A stretch of 64,000 bases of DNA from Amaurobius ferox. Taxonomy: Eukaryota; Arthropoda; Arachnida; Araneae; Amaurobiidae. Location: positions 142,608,851 to 142,672,850 of the forward strand of contig OX578133.1 in NCBI GenBank assembly GCA_951213105.1. The letters run 5' to 3'. The notes below the pieces were generated by a model. The model saw only the letters and a program-made list of their open reading frames with translations, was not told where the DNA came from and searched no databases. The translations under genes and the position numbers were made by a program. Positions 1 through 10,689 of the stretch are shown here, one piece after another; the stretch's first letter is position 1; every line of letters starts with the position of its first letter.

Positions 1-940
1 TAATGTATAGAGAAAGTATTGGAATCATGCCGAAAATCGAAACTCGAGTTTTCAACGGATCTACACGTTTCGAGACCTCTAGAATACGAAAAGACTATTT
101 TCAGCGTGACGTCTGTGTGTGTGTCTGTCTGTGTGTCTGTCTGTCTGTGTGTCTGTGCAATGTACGTATCCACTCTAACTCAAAAACTAAAGGACCGAAT
201 TTAATAAAATTTGGTAGGTAAGTCACTTGGATATGACTCTGGTGCTGATTAGTTTTTGGTACGATTCGTAAAAACAGAACCGGCCTTTTTTTGCGAATTG
301 GTCCGTAAAAATTTCATTTATCCGCTCTCATTAAAATACTATTTTACATAATTTCACAAAATTTGGTAAATAAGTTTCTTGTTGGATACTCTGGTGCTGA
401 TTAGAATTTGGTAAGATTCGGAAAGAAAACCCCGCCTTTTTTTACGAAATGGCCCACAAAAATTTCATGTATCCACCCTAGCTAAAATACTAATTAACCA
501 AATTTCACAATATTTGGTAGATAAGTTACTTGTGGGACACTCTGGTGCTGATTCAATTTTAGTACGATTCGGAAAATAACAACCTGCTTTTTTTTGCGAA
601 ATGGCCCGCAAAAATCGCCAAAATCTAAAAAAAAAGACAACGTATGCTGAAATATATCAATTAAATTCTTGTTTTATACGCAATTTTTGACGAGGAAAAG
701 AATATAACACACTCCATTATACTTTAGGACTAACCGTTCGCAAGATATTTGAGATTTCTTGCATTTTTATTACGCCGCTATCGGAAAATGTCTAGTTACC
801 AAATAAAAACAAAAATTGAATTAAAAATGCAAATTTAGTGTTATTTGGTGCAATTAAACTCAATCTAATGAATAATTAAAGAAATAAAGAACATATGAAT
901 TTAAGTCTGCAGGGAAAGTCATGTGCTGCCCACATACAAA
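1..940 (+). repeat. Repeat family A, subtype alpha, copy 1
   Basis: Non-coding interspersed repeat, nearly collinear with 5305-6249 and 46736-47542. Shared landmarks in order: AATGTATAGRGAAAGTATTG, a TG/TCTG microsatellite near base 110-155, several rounds of a motif like CAAAATTTGGTAGATAAGT each followed by GATTCGGAAA and a poly-T stretch, and the 3' end CAGGGAAAGTCATGTGCTGC. This copy starts at or before the window edge, so the 5' hairpin seen in the other copies is missing. Short open frames across the microsatellite are not genes. Family not recognised; probably a non-autonomous element. Confidence 0.8.
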
Positions 941-944
941 CAGG

Positions 945-1300
945 GATAATGCAGTAAAAAACGAGCCAAAGATTATGTAGTAGTGGATGATTTACTATTC
1001 TATAAAAATGTGAAAATATGAATGGAGAACCAAGACCTGCAATTCCTACATTTATGAGATTAGAAGTGATTAAAGACCTGCACAATCTTCCTATTTGTGG
1101 ACATATGGAAATAAGAAAAACGTTTGCACGTGCAGGAGAAGCAGTATATTGGTCGAAATTGAACAAGTGCAACGACTATTCCAGTAAAACGGGTCATTCA
1201 AAATAGTGGTTCAGTTAAAAAGTGTCGCAGGCCATAATCAAATTTGGTCAAAAACTAGTCAGCACGTACAGCTGAAAAAGCAAGGAAAATATGATTTTAG
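945..1300 (+). pseudogene. Gypsy-like retrotransposon integrase fragment
   Basis: A short open stretch (ATG at 1018) encodes RLEVIKDLHNLPICGHMEIR followed by KTFARAGEAVYWSKL. This fits the H2C2 zinc-finger region of Ty3/Gypsy integrases, where a conserved LH...GH pattern precedes a W/YWP motif and then CxxC. In another frame just upstream, near 972-1014, VVVDDLLFY resembles the leader of that domain. After about 1206 only scraps remain (RTAEKARKI near 1260-1290, like the region after the catalytic core). The DDE core and the other pol and gag domains are absent, so this is a dead fragment. It begins directly after the 3' end of the first A repeat. The superfamily call is by motif only. Confidence 0.5.
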
Positions 1301-1611
1301 AAAACATAAGTGAGATATTGCCGCACCTATGAACAGAACAAAGCAAGCTTCAATAAAGTTCAGAATAAAAAAATAATAATAGGAAAGGTTACGAAAGCGA
1401 AAGGATAAATTTCAGCCTCAGCAAAAGAATAAGAATAAATGACGATCACGGGACGAAAGAGTGTGGGTGAAATAGAGTTTATGAAGTACCAAGGGGACCA
1501 CAGCAGAAACTGCATTGTCCGCAGGGGATTATAATCGGCACCGATATCTAGAAAGACCAAACAGCTGGACACAGCAACGTAATAATGATTGACGGCAGGG
1601 GATAAATGCCA
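1301..1611. other. No recognisable feature
   Basis: Purine-rich sequence with stop codons in every frame. It may be the decayed 3' part of the Gypsy fragment (a DERVWV-like string near 1450 is reminiscent of integrase C-termini), but this is weak. Confidence 0.3.
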
Positions 1612-1775
1612 CGATGGAGGATCGAAATCTACGATGGACAGAAATGTACCGAAATCCTCGATGGACAGCCTAAATCCTTGATGGATAGAAATGGACCAAA
1701 ATCCTCGATGGATAGAAAGGGTCCAACATTCTAGACGGACAGAAATGGACCAAAATCCTTGATGGACAGATATAG
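1612..1775 (+). repeat. 27-bp minisatellite
   Basis: About six imperfect head-to-tail copies of a unit close to CGATGGACAGAAATGGACCA plus AAATCCT. One unit carries a deletion and copies differ at several positions. A 27-bp unit equals nine codons, so a coding origin is possible, but the frame is broken. Confidence 0.75.
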
Positions 1776-2640
1776 ATCAACAGTTTTTAAGTAAAAATAT
1801 TTTTAATGTATTCCTCAAAATCGAAACCTTATATCAAATTCTATGCATTACTTATGTTAAGAATGGTAAATGACCCGTTCACTGTTTAATTCCAGCGTAG
1901 AGAAGTGTAAAATTAATTAAGTGTAAAATAGATTCAATACTTAAATAAAATAATTATAAATACAGACCATGACTTCGCATATAAATAATAAGTAAAAGAT
2001 CATAACATGCTGAAATCTGTATACTGATTTTGGCGTATAGCTCTTGTCTTCTTCGCACTGAAGAAAACTGAAGAATATTGTGTTTGTGATACGATAGTTT
2101 GCTTTTTACATTTCATTTGCTGAGCATTTTGCGTTGTGGCCTATTTATTTAAATAGAATTTTTACTACTTAATGAATTAAATATATAAAAATATGCCTAG
2201 TTTCATTTCAGTATAATTCATTTGAAGCTTAAAGTAAATTTCCCACACAAATTATGCCAAATTATTTATTAAGATACATAATTTTGAAGGCGAACAATAA
2301 TTCGTAAGTGTGTATTACTTTATCTAGTATTCAAACATAACACATTTAATGACGTTTATTGATTTTCAATTAAAATGATTTTATGGATAATCAATACCTT
2401 TTGTTCTACCTTGACGAACATTAATTATTATTAAAGATGATATTAATGTAAAGACTTTTTCTCGCGTTTTTTATTTTACGGCTTTTTTTCCGATTTTTAA
2501 TGCATTTATCTCAAGGAGGAAGGTAATTATTTTACATTGAATACATTAATTAAAATTTACAGATTTTATACAATCGGTTAAAAAGCAGTGTGCATGTTTT
2601 TCGTCCTCTAAAATATTTGACAGAAAACGCATGTAACAAA
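1776..2640. other. AT-rich spacer, nothing recognised
   Basis: Very AT-rich, no long open frame on either strand and no repeat shared with the rest of the window that I could find. Confidence 0.5.
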
Positions 2641-2668
2641 TCGAGGATCGGCTACCTTTCTGTACCTA

Positions 2669-2698
2669 ATTTTCGTGGGGCAATTGGCCCACGAAAAT
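2669..2698. repeat. Perfect 11-bp inverted repeat (hairpin)
   Basis: ATTTTCGTGGG at 2669-2679 is the exact reverse complement of CCCACGAAAAT at 2688-2698, with an 8-nt loop. It lies just upstream of a hammerhead-like string on the same strand, an arrangement compatible with the end of a retroelement. Confidence 0.8.
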
Positions 2699-2725
2699 AA
2701 TGTATATGGATAGAAGAGGAGGGCT

Positions 2726-2765
2726 GCCTCACTGAGGATGATTAGATGTCGTAAACGGCAAAAAG
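2726..2765 (+). ncRNA. Decayed hammerhead-ribozyme-like motif
   Basis: CTGAGGA at 2732-2738 fits the hammerhead core CUGANGA. It is followed by a GATTAGATGTC stem-loop candidate and GTAAACGG, where the second core element GAAAC would be expected. The inserted T and weak stem imply an inactive relic. Hammerhead motifs are known in Penelope-like retroelements, but no PLE coding sequence is seen here. Confidence 0.3.
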
Positions 2766-3026
2766 TTAGCATAGAAAGCTATAAATGCGGTAATATTGAT
2801 TTCAATACTACTGTTTTGAAGACAAACCAGTGATTTAAAAGATTGTTTAAAGTAAAATAAGTATTAGACTTATAATGTGATTATAATTGGACTTGTAATT
2901 TAATCCAATAAAAATGAAGCAATTAAAATTTTATGAAAACCAACCGATGAAAATTAATTTTCCATAATTCTGTATCATAAGCTTTAATGTGTGTTTGAAT
3001 CACTTGAAATATATTAAAAAATTCTT
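2766..3026. other. AT-rich spacer
   Basis: No open frame or shared repeat seen. Confidence 0.4.
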
Positions 3027-4000
3027 ATGTGGGCAGCACATGCCTTTCCCTATATAATGCAATAAATTTAATTTTTTCACAGTGAAAAAATTATGTATAA
3101 ACACAATGCTTTTAACGTTGAATTGTACATTTGGCGCTTGTCTGGATGACAATATGCAAAACTATTTCAAAATACCCAATTAACTTATATTTCAAGTAAC
3201 TATAAATTGAAAATCGATAATGACAGCATCCGCTTAAGCGATATAGCGATAAAATATATATATTAATATATTTTAATAATTTATTCATCAGTTTGACGCC
3301 AGTTTCGTTAACATAGTATAATTTTAGCAGTTATAACAATATATTTTCATCAATATGGGGCGATATATCGTCAAGTTGGAGATAGTTGGCTAAATTAGTT
3401 ACAAAGTTCGCCAAATTCTCTCGTGAATGGAACGAACTAGATATACGAGAATTATATTAGAAAAATTAACGCACAATATTGCATATGAAAAGTGAACATA
3501 TTTGACAAAAGTTAATATTTTTTTATTTTATTTGATAGTTTTTGATAACATAATTTCAAAAAAGTGCAATTTCTTTAGAGCGGTTCTTGCTAGTGTGATA
3601 AAATTTGTGTGAATCGTTTTCTAATGAAAATTTACACAAGAAATAAATGATTATTTACGTAACATTATTGAAGGTTCTTATTTTTTTATGATTTTTCTGA
3701 AATGTTGTTCGAAAATTTCCGGAGGTCTTGCGAACATTCGATTGCTTTTAAAATGAAGCGGGTTTCAGTAATCATTGAGTATAATTTTTGTATCAAACTT
3801 CTTTCGAAACGCTTCATTCGTTTGTGAGATATCGTCTCACAGACACACGGACACACACACACACACACATCAACTAAAAAACGGTTGATTCGACTTCAGG
3901 GATGCTTGAAACGTGCTCCTACGTCAAAAACTCGAATTCGAATTTTCGACCCCGTCACAGTACTTTCTTTATGCATTACACAATGCATATAGGGAAAGTA
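3027..4000 (-). repeat. Repeat family A, subtype beta, copy 1
   Basis: Read on the minus strand it opens with the hairpin-forming string TACTTTCCCTATATGCATTG ... AAAGAAAGTA (3960-4000), continues with a gggtcgaaaa-like segment, a GT microsatellite (3841-3870) and CTCACAAACGAATGAAGCGT, and closes with TGTGCTGCCCAC at 3027-3040. The terminus matches the 3' end of the alpha copies, while the body is diverged. The partial copy at 6952-8710 shares most of it, and 30122-30660 and 53034-53300 share the 5' part. A minus-strand open frame over the GT repeat is not a gene. Confidence 0.7.
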
Positions 4001-4143
4001 AAACCTTTTTAAAAAACTCGCCTGTATTTCAAAATGCACTAAAACGTAGACACTAAAATCACCAAAAAAATTATCATATAAAATAAATAAATAAATATAC
4101 CCCAGTTTTTGTATGTATGATATATTTACGAAGTTTTCTTTTT

Positions 4144-4905
4144 AACACTTTACAACACAGTTGAAAAGTGTTTATGTCTTTGGTCATTCTGTCTGTCTGT
4201 CTGTCTGGCCGTTCCTACGATAACTGCCGTAAAAACGACTTTTATCAAAATGAAATTTTAGTATGTTGTGCAGACGATCTGTGGGACATATGGGAATGTA
4301 AATGAATAATATCACCTGATTAGTTTTGGATTGAACCCGGGTTGAAAATGTGAAATAGATTGAATCCTATGGGACCTAATTTTTCAAATATCTTTTAAGC
4401 GAAGTTAAAATTCACAAATTTCTTTGAAAATTTTAGGAAATATTCAAGTTATCCCATAAAATATATGAAAAAATTTGAGCAAAATATGTTCGGTAGTTTT
4501 TTAAATAAAAATAAAAATAATAATTATACCCATATTATATGAGGAGATCACGTGACCCACTTCAAAATAAAATATGGCATCCATCTTTTTTCCCAGTGTA
4601 AAAATCGTGATTTTAAAAGTTCTTTTAAATTTATATTTTGTGTTGCATCCGTCCTAAAACCGCTTTATTTTTGCGTATTTTCTGTGCATCTATATTCTGT
4701 GCCAACACAGTTACAATATTTTTGAATTTAAATGATCATCAAACTTTGATTTTTTTTACAACGAAGGCTAATTTTAACGGATGCAGAATGTAAACAAGTG
4801 ATTGTATATTGCGTATGTATATGTATTGTATATTGCGTATTGTATATTGCGCATTTCATAATCAATGTTTTATGCATGCTTGAACTTTCTTGTTTTTATT
4901 TATTG
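4144..4905 (+). repeat. Repeat family B, copy 1 (internally shorter)
   Basis: Opens with AACACTTTACAACACAGTTG ... AAAGTGTT, an 8-bp hairpin, then (CTGT)n at 4190-4206 and GATAACTGCCGTAAAAACG. It closes near ATCAATGTTTTATGCATGCT. Collinear copies lie at 35181-36500 (+) and 55745-56739 (-). This copy lacks part of the 3' half present in the others and holds a short local tandem, TTGTATATTGCGTATG-like, at 4800-4853. Non-coding; family not recognised. Confidence 0.8.
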
Positions 4906-5304
4906 TATTATTATTGCAGTACTTTTTGACCGTTTGTGTGATATGTTTTTCTGATTACTATGAGAAAAAATTTAATATATAAGATATATAGTGATAAGAG
5001 AATAATGAATTTTATGCCACCGTCATTACATCGCCCGTTCCCAAATCTAAAGTTAATAATTGCTGCAAATTGATACTTTTGGAATTTTACAGTTATTAGT
5101 AATGAATAATAATTTTGAATATGTTTGAAAATAAATAATATATTATGGAGAATAATTACCTGTAATTAAGACTTGTAATTAAGTAATGTTTTGCCATCCC
5201 GAAATTAAAGCGGGTTATTGTGTTTGTTCAATCCTTGATCACACAATGTATTTAAAACTTATTAATTAAATATAGGAAAGTTTTCATTTAATTATATGCA
5301 TTTT
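4906..5304. other. AT-rich spacer
   Basis: No open frame, RNA gene or shared repeat seen. Confidence 0.4.
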
Positions 5305-6249
5305 ACTTTCCCTGCAATACACGGTAATGTATAGGGAAAGTATTGGAATCATGTCGAAAATCGCAATTCGAGTTTTCAGCGGATCTACACGTTTCGAGAC
5401 CTCTAGAATACGAAAAAGCTATTTTTAGCGTGACGTCTGTGTGTGTGTATGTCTGTCTGTCTGTCTGTGTGTCTGTGCAATGTATGTATCCACTCTAACT
5501 CAAAAACTAATGGACCGAATTTCATAAAATTTGGTAGGTATGTCACTTGGATGTGACTCTGGTGCTGATTAGTTTTTGGTACGATTCGTAAAAACAGAAC
5601 CCGCCTTTTTTTGCGAAATGGCCCTTAAAAATTTTACTCTAGCTAAAATACTAATTTACCAAATTTCGCAAAATTTGGTAGATAAGTTACTTGTTGGATA
5701 TTCAGGTGCTGATTAGAATTTAGTACGATTCGGAAAAGAAGAACCCGCCTTTTCTTACGAAATAGTCCGCAAAAATTTCATGTATTCACTCTAGCTAAAA
5801 TACTAATTGACCTAATTTCACAAAATTTGGTAGATAAGTTACTTGCGGGATACTCTGGTGCTGATTAGATTTTGGTACGATTCGGAAAAGAACAACCTGC
5901 CTTTTTTTGCGAAATGGCCTGCCAAAATTTAAAAAAAAAAGGACTAAGTAGTGTATGCTTAAATGTATCAATTAAATTCTTATTTTATACGCAATTTTTG
6001 AAGAGAAAAATAATATAACACACTCCATTATACTTTAGGACTAACCGTTCTCAAGATATTTTAGATTTCTTGCAATTTTGTTACGCCAATTTCGATAAAA
6101 TGTCCAATTACCAAACAAAAACAAAAATTGAATTAAAAATGCAAATTTAGTGTTATTTGGTTCAATTAAACTCAATCTAATGAATTATTAAAGAAATAAA
6201 GAAAATATGAATTTGAGTTTGCAGGGAAAGTTATGTGTTGTCCACATCA
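5305..6249 (+). repeat. Repeat family A, subtype alpha, copy 2
   Basis: The most complete alpha copy. It starts with a hairpin whose arms are ACTTTCCCT (5305-5313) and AGGGAAAGT (5333-5341). It then follows the same order as copy 1 (TG/TCTG microsatellite at 5436-5480, repeated AAATTTGGTAGATAAGTTAC motifs) and ends with CAGGGAAAGTTATGTGTTGT. Lengths of copies 1-3 agree to within about 150 bp. No coding capacity. Confidence 0.85.
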
Positions 6250-6951
6250 GATTTTTTATCACTATTGTACGTTTTTACAGTGACTTCTGGATAGACCACT
6301 GAAACCGCAGCTAGTGTACGCATTAAAATCCGTTTACAGAATTCATGTGCTACATATGCTTAGAAATCAAACATGGAAATGGAAATATTAATTGTTTTCA
6401 GCGCTTTTCATTGCAAACTTTGAAAAGACAGTCTTTAAAAAATGTTTTTAAACTAATTATTGTAATTACTGAAGCTTCATTATACTAATATATTTTATTC
6501 AAGTTTTTTTTTTAAAGATAAATAAATTGTAAAAGCTGGGAACATGTCCAAACTTTTAATAGCGTCTAAATACTTTTTTCATGTTTTACAAAATCTTACG
6601 CATTGTTGAGCACTACTGCCAGATTAGCTAAAATACATATATTAACAAGACAGTTATGTAGCTAGTTTTATTTTCCAGCCTTTTGAGCAATGCGGAAATA
6701 CGCTGACAAGCATTTTCAGTTAAATAAAAGTAATTAAAGTATATTTTCTTTTGTCATATTTCTATGAGTGTGCCAGAATGAATTAAGATCATGATTTGAT
6801 GAGTGTTACAGTGTTACTTCATGAATGTAATTGCAAACTAATTAGTGGATATTTTCGTTGAGTGGTTAATTGTACAAGCACATAAAATGTTTGTAAAAAA
6901 TGAATTTTGCGTTCTTTTATTTTATCTTTGCTGTTAAAAAAAACTGTTACA
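6250..6951. other. AT-rich spacer
   Basis: Nothing recognised on either strand. Confidence 0.4.
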
Positions 6952-7513
6952 GGTAGTACATGACTTTTCCTGTATAATGCAATGCTTTTACTTCTTTCAC
7001 AGCAAAATAATGATGCACAAGAACCACGGTACAAATATTTTGGTGTTGAATTAGTTATCAGAATTGGCCACTTTACTGGTTAACAACATGCAAAACTATT
7101 TTGAAGTACCCAATTAACTTACATTTCGCGCAAATATAATTTTGCAATTAACAGCTATAAGAAAAATTGATAGCGTCTACTAAGCAATATATTATATATA
7201 GTATTACTATTTTATAAATAACTAGAAGTTAAGCCCGTCATATGACAGGATGCATAATATTGTGGAATATTGTCTATCATCTGTCTGCTTGCAGCACTTG
7301 TCTCCTAATATCCGCAAACGCATGCGAGCCACGTATTCCTCCCAGTCAATATTATTAATTCTTATACGACTGACTATAGAAACATAATTTCTATACCACC
7401 CCTAACAACAACGCAATTAATTTATGAAACCCTAAACTCTATGACAAAACATACATATCCCACAACAGGGAAACTCACTATATTTCAAATCAAGAATATT
7501 TATTCCCCTAAAG

Positions 7514-8186
7514 CAGCGTTTCCTAAATGGGGGGTCGCGACCCAGCTCTTGGTCACGAAGGCAAACAGCAGCTCTCGAAACCTAGGTGTTTCGTTTTTGG
7601 ATTTTCAATTTCCCCCCAACTTTAAAATACGAGTAAATAAGGATGAATCGGGACTTTTGAATAGATTATTTAATTAATCTATACGAACGACGCTCTTTGT
7701 CCGCGTCCTGTCGCAGTCTCGCACATCTTCGACAAAATACCACTGATGGATTTTTGGTTGTCTTGTCGCCAGGAGTATCCAGTTTTAGCAGAAAAAGCAA
7801 CACAATTCCTAATACTTTTTGTCGCGACCGATAAATGTGAAACAGGCTTTTCAACACTGGTTTTCCTAAACAATAAATATAGAAACCAATTGGCAGTCGA
7901 ACCAGATCTAATAGTTAAGTTATCTTTTTCTCCAAACTTAAAGTTTCTAGTTAACAAGAAACAGCATCACACTTCTCATTAATAAATTATTTGGTTTTAC
8001 TTTGATTTCTTTGCATTTTTATAAGAGTAAATGCTTCTTTATTATAATATATGAAAACTGTACGGACAATCAAATCTCTTTTATTTTTACTATAGGCTAG
8101 TATATAGGTGATAAAAATTTTTGTGGGTCACAAAGGATAAGTATAAAAATAACCGGGAAACGGAAAATAAAGTTTGGGAAACGCTG
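7514..8186 (+). mobile_element. Internally deleted hAT element with perfect 8-bp target duplication
   Basis: Left end CAGCGTTTCCTAAATGGGG and right end (reverse complement) CAGCGTTTCCCAAACTTT are hAT-type terminal inverted repeats. Both sides carry the identical octamer CCCTAAAG (7506-7513 and 8187-8194), the 8-bp target duplication expected of hAT transposition. At 673 bp the element is far shorter than an autonomous hAT and keeps only the C-terminal transposase segment. It sits inside a copy of repeat A, so it inserted after that repeat. Confidence 0.88.
7746..7982 (+). pseudogene. hAT transposase C-terminal dimerisation region (ZBED5-like)
   Basis: The frame reads DFWLSCRQEYPVLAEKA, then CETGFSTLVFLNNKYRNQL, then VEPDLIVKLS. 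This is the conserved hAT C-terminal pattern (FW...YP.L...A...L.....T....E.GFS.L...K..YRN.L....L...L) seen in ZBED5/FAM200-like proteins, where it mediates dimerisation. The BED finger, RNase-H-like catalytic core and helical insertion are missing. There is no plausible promoter or full-length start, so the fragment cannot transpose itself. It lies wholly within the hAT ends at 7514 and 8186. Open frames on the opposite strand are shadows. Confidence 0.8.
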
Positions 8187-8745
8187 CCCTAAAGCAACAG
8201 GAATTAGCAAGGAAATTGAACCAAATTTACTAAGATATTGGATTTTTATAAATTTGGCTTCAATTTTGTTAATTGAACGCTACTTTCGATTTAAAGATAT
8301 TTAAAAATAAGTACGTTGGTCATATTTTGCAAATTAATATTGTTTTGGAAAGTGAACATATTATACGATACTTAACTACATTTTTAATTTTACTCTTATT
8401 TTTTTCAGTAAATGTGTTTAAAAAACACGCAATATCTAGAGAACAGTTAATGCTAGCGTTCCAAAATTTGTATGTTTGTTTTCAAATGATAAACTAGGTA
8501 TAAAATTGTTATTTATTTAATTTTATTGTATGTACAGATTTTTTTTACGAATTTTCAAAAATCCTTTCAAAACGGTGGGGGTCTTCCAAATGTTCGAGTT
8601 TGTTTAAAATCAATAGGGTTCTACGTAGTATTTACTGAATGTAATAACAGTACCAAAAAACTTTTGAAACACTTCACTCGTTCGTGAAATATCGAGTCCT
8701 TGCTCCGTTGGCAATTCTGTTCTTATTTCATCCGTGTTTGCTATT

Positions 8746-9480
8746 CTACCAGCAGATGTTGATATTTCTCTGATGAGTATTGGTTGTACTTCTTACTAGT
8801 CCTGACAAAGAAGACTGTTTTTTGCCTTCGGAACCGATTGACACCATTATTTTTGCCTTTATGCTGTTTATACGAAGACTAATTAACTTTCTAAACTTTA
8901 TCTGCAGTTTGAACTTTACGAAGGCAGGATTAAGTTGAGCGAGCAATGCTAAGAAACGTTTGTCTCGGCGAATAACTGAGCTATATGAACTGACTAAATG
9001 ACGCTGCATCCATGGAGTTACTGAGGCGATTATCTTTTTTTCTATACTTCAAGGGATAAAGAAGAAATATTAATCTCAGTTGCTGGTTGAGACAAACGTT
9101 TTTTATCTTGCTTGCTCAACTTAACCCTGCCTTCGTAAAGTTCAATTTGCTATTAAAGCTTAGAAAGTATATTATATTCGTATAATCTTCGATTATTTTC
9201 CTGCATTTTTCTACATGTTAAACCATTTTAAAACTTCTGTCTGGAACAATTATATGCCATATTAAATACTTAGTTAGTTCAACAGCAAGATTGATTAAAA
9301 GTATCAACTGGTTTTGGAGGGGAAAAGCATCCTTCTTCAGGATAAAAAGACGAGCATATCCACTAATAAAAGCAGAGACACTCGCTCTTGCTCTGTCTTT
9401 TTATCCCAGAGAAGGAAGCTGTTCTTTGCCTTCCGAGACAGGTTGATACTTTTAATCTATTTTGTATGCTGTTAAATTAA
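8746..9480. repeat. Cluster of nested inverted repeats
   Basis: Two foldback pairs. Pair 1: 8874-8969 against 9088-9180, sharing GAACTTTACGAAGGCAGG and AAACGTTTGTCTC in opposite orientation. Pair 2: about 9291-9350 against 9405-9470, sharing GATTAAAAGTATCAAC, GGATAAAAAGAC and a CTTCC/GGAAG stem. The unit at 8806-8865 (TTTTGCCTTCGGAACCGATT) is a further + copy of the pair-2 sequence, and 57330-57400 carries another relative. The consensus resembles a decayed hammerhead-type hairpin, as found in Penelope-like retroelement ends, but no copy has an intact core. Confidence 0.65.
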
Positions 9481-9744
9481 AACAATATACATTTTACAGA
9501 TTGATTTAGTTTGAGTTAATTTTTATAGTTAAATATTGCTAATATGCAAATTTTAAAAGCAATTGCGCGTGTAATTTCGATATTTTCTTAAATACTTATA
9601 ACTTAAATACCATCACTACAAAAGTTCACAGATGTAAGAGTATAAGTTCACAAAGTGGTTAATAATATCGTATGGATTTCAAACTTTAGAATTAGGAGCC
9701 GCAAGCATATATTTCTTTATTTATTCCAACAGCACGTTATGACT
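9481..9744. other. AT-rich spacer
   Basis: Nothing recognised. Confidence 0.4.
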
Positions 9745-10020
9745 TTATATATTCTTGTTAAAAGACTTCATCGGCTTCTCAGCAGCGGGGTGTGCATTAA
9801 CGCGTAAAATTCGATATCGGGCAAGCATTATTTGGTCATCGATTTTAATAGTCCAAGAGCCAGCAATGCTTTTACTTACTCCATCTACTATAAAAGGTTT
9901 GAGCATTACATGTAGCAGAGCTTCATGGTGTCAATGGAGATCTGTGCAGAATCTGGCAGTCTCTTCAGATTTTTTAAATAAGCAGGTTACATGCCATATG
10001 TTTCCAGAAATTTTGAATCT
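9745..10020 (-). other. Unassigned exon-like open stretch, one in-frame TGA
   Basis: On the minus strand a 92-codon frame runs from a good acceptor-like site (pyrimidine-poor but ending TTTTTAG, at 10021-10027) to TAA at 9745. One TGA interrupts it at 9931-9933. The encoded string is not low-complexity and includes RFCTDLH before the TGA, then HHEALLHVML, IAGSWTIKIDDQIMLARYRI and LRVNAHPAAEKPMKSF, with AATAAA-like sequences about 20 bp after the stop. I do not recognise the family. It could be the last exon of a host gene (with TGA a sequencing error or mutation from Trp or Arg codons), a pseudogene fragment, or chance. The reading frame on the plus strand at 9755-10024 is its shadow. Confidence 0.3.
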
Positions 10021-10023
10021 CTA

Positions 10024-10689
10024 AAAATCTGTACTTAAAGTTTTTGTACATTCACATTGGTCTCTTTTGACCTAAAGAAGAATCTCATAATAACACCTTC
10101 GAAACACATGTCATTTATATTCTATTTACAGCTTGCATTAATATAAGAGAATTTAACAGGGATATTAAGTATAATTGTATGTACCACGTATAACTTTTCG
10201 CAGAAAAATAAATGTGAAAACTACTTGTAATTCATTATTTTGATTTATATAAATAATTACAAATTGTTATATTCATAATTAGCATTATACCAATAGTCCG
10301 CATAATTCCTTTAATCGTATTATATGTTGCAATTCATTTATGCAACACTTCATCTTCATTGAAACCAATGGGGAAAATAGGTTCTTATAATTGAAGTAAC
10401 TGTTTCATCAAGTGCGACGAAAGGGTTGCTGTTTTTATCTGGAAAACTAACGTCCCATGCGTCTTCTTCTACTCTAGTTCAATCATAGCTTATCATACAG
10501 AGAGAGAAAAGCGGGTCTAAAAGAACGATTAATAGTTGATGCAAAAAGTGCTGAAACAGAAATTGACGTGTAATATGGATTGAGAACAAAAATTGTACAT
10601 CGCTGAAAACTAAATGAAATATTACCAATATTTCAAGCAAAGACTTTTTTATGAGATGTGTAATTACGTATGTGAACGGATGTTATCAT
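10024..10689. other. AT-rich spacer
   Basis: No feature recognised. Confidence 0.4.

Larger units (their letters stand above)
6952..8710 (-). repeat. Repeat family A, subtype beta, copy 2, interrupted by a hAT element
   Basis: The segment at 6955-7200 parallels 3030-3240 (ATAATGCAAT, CATGCAAAACTATTT, ACCCAATTAACTTA in the same order). The segment at 8540-8700 parallels 3690-3840 (GGTCTTCCAAATGTTCGA, ACTTCACTCGTTCGTGAAAT). The two parts are separated by extra sequence that includes the hAT element at 7514-8186. The hairpin end of the family is missing on the right. Confidence 0.6.
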
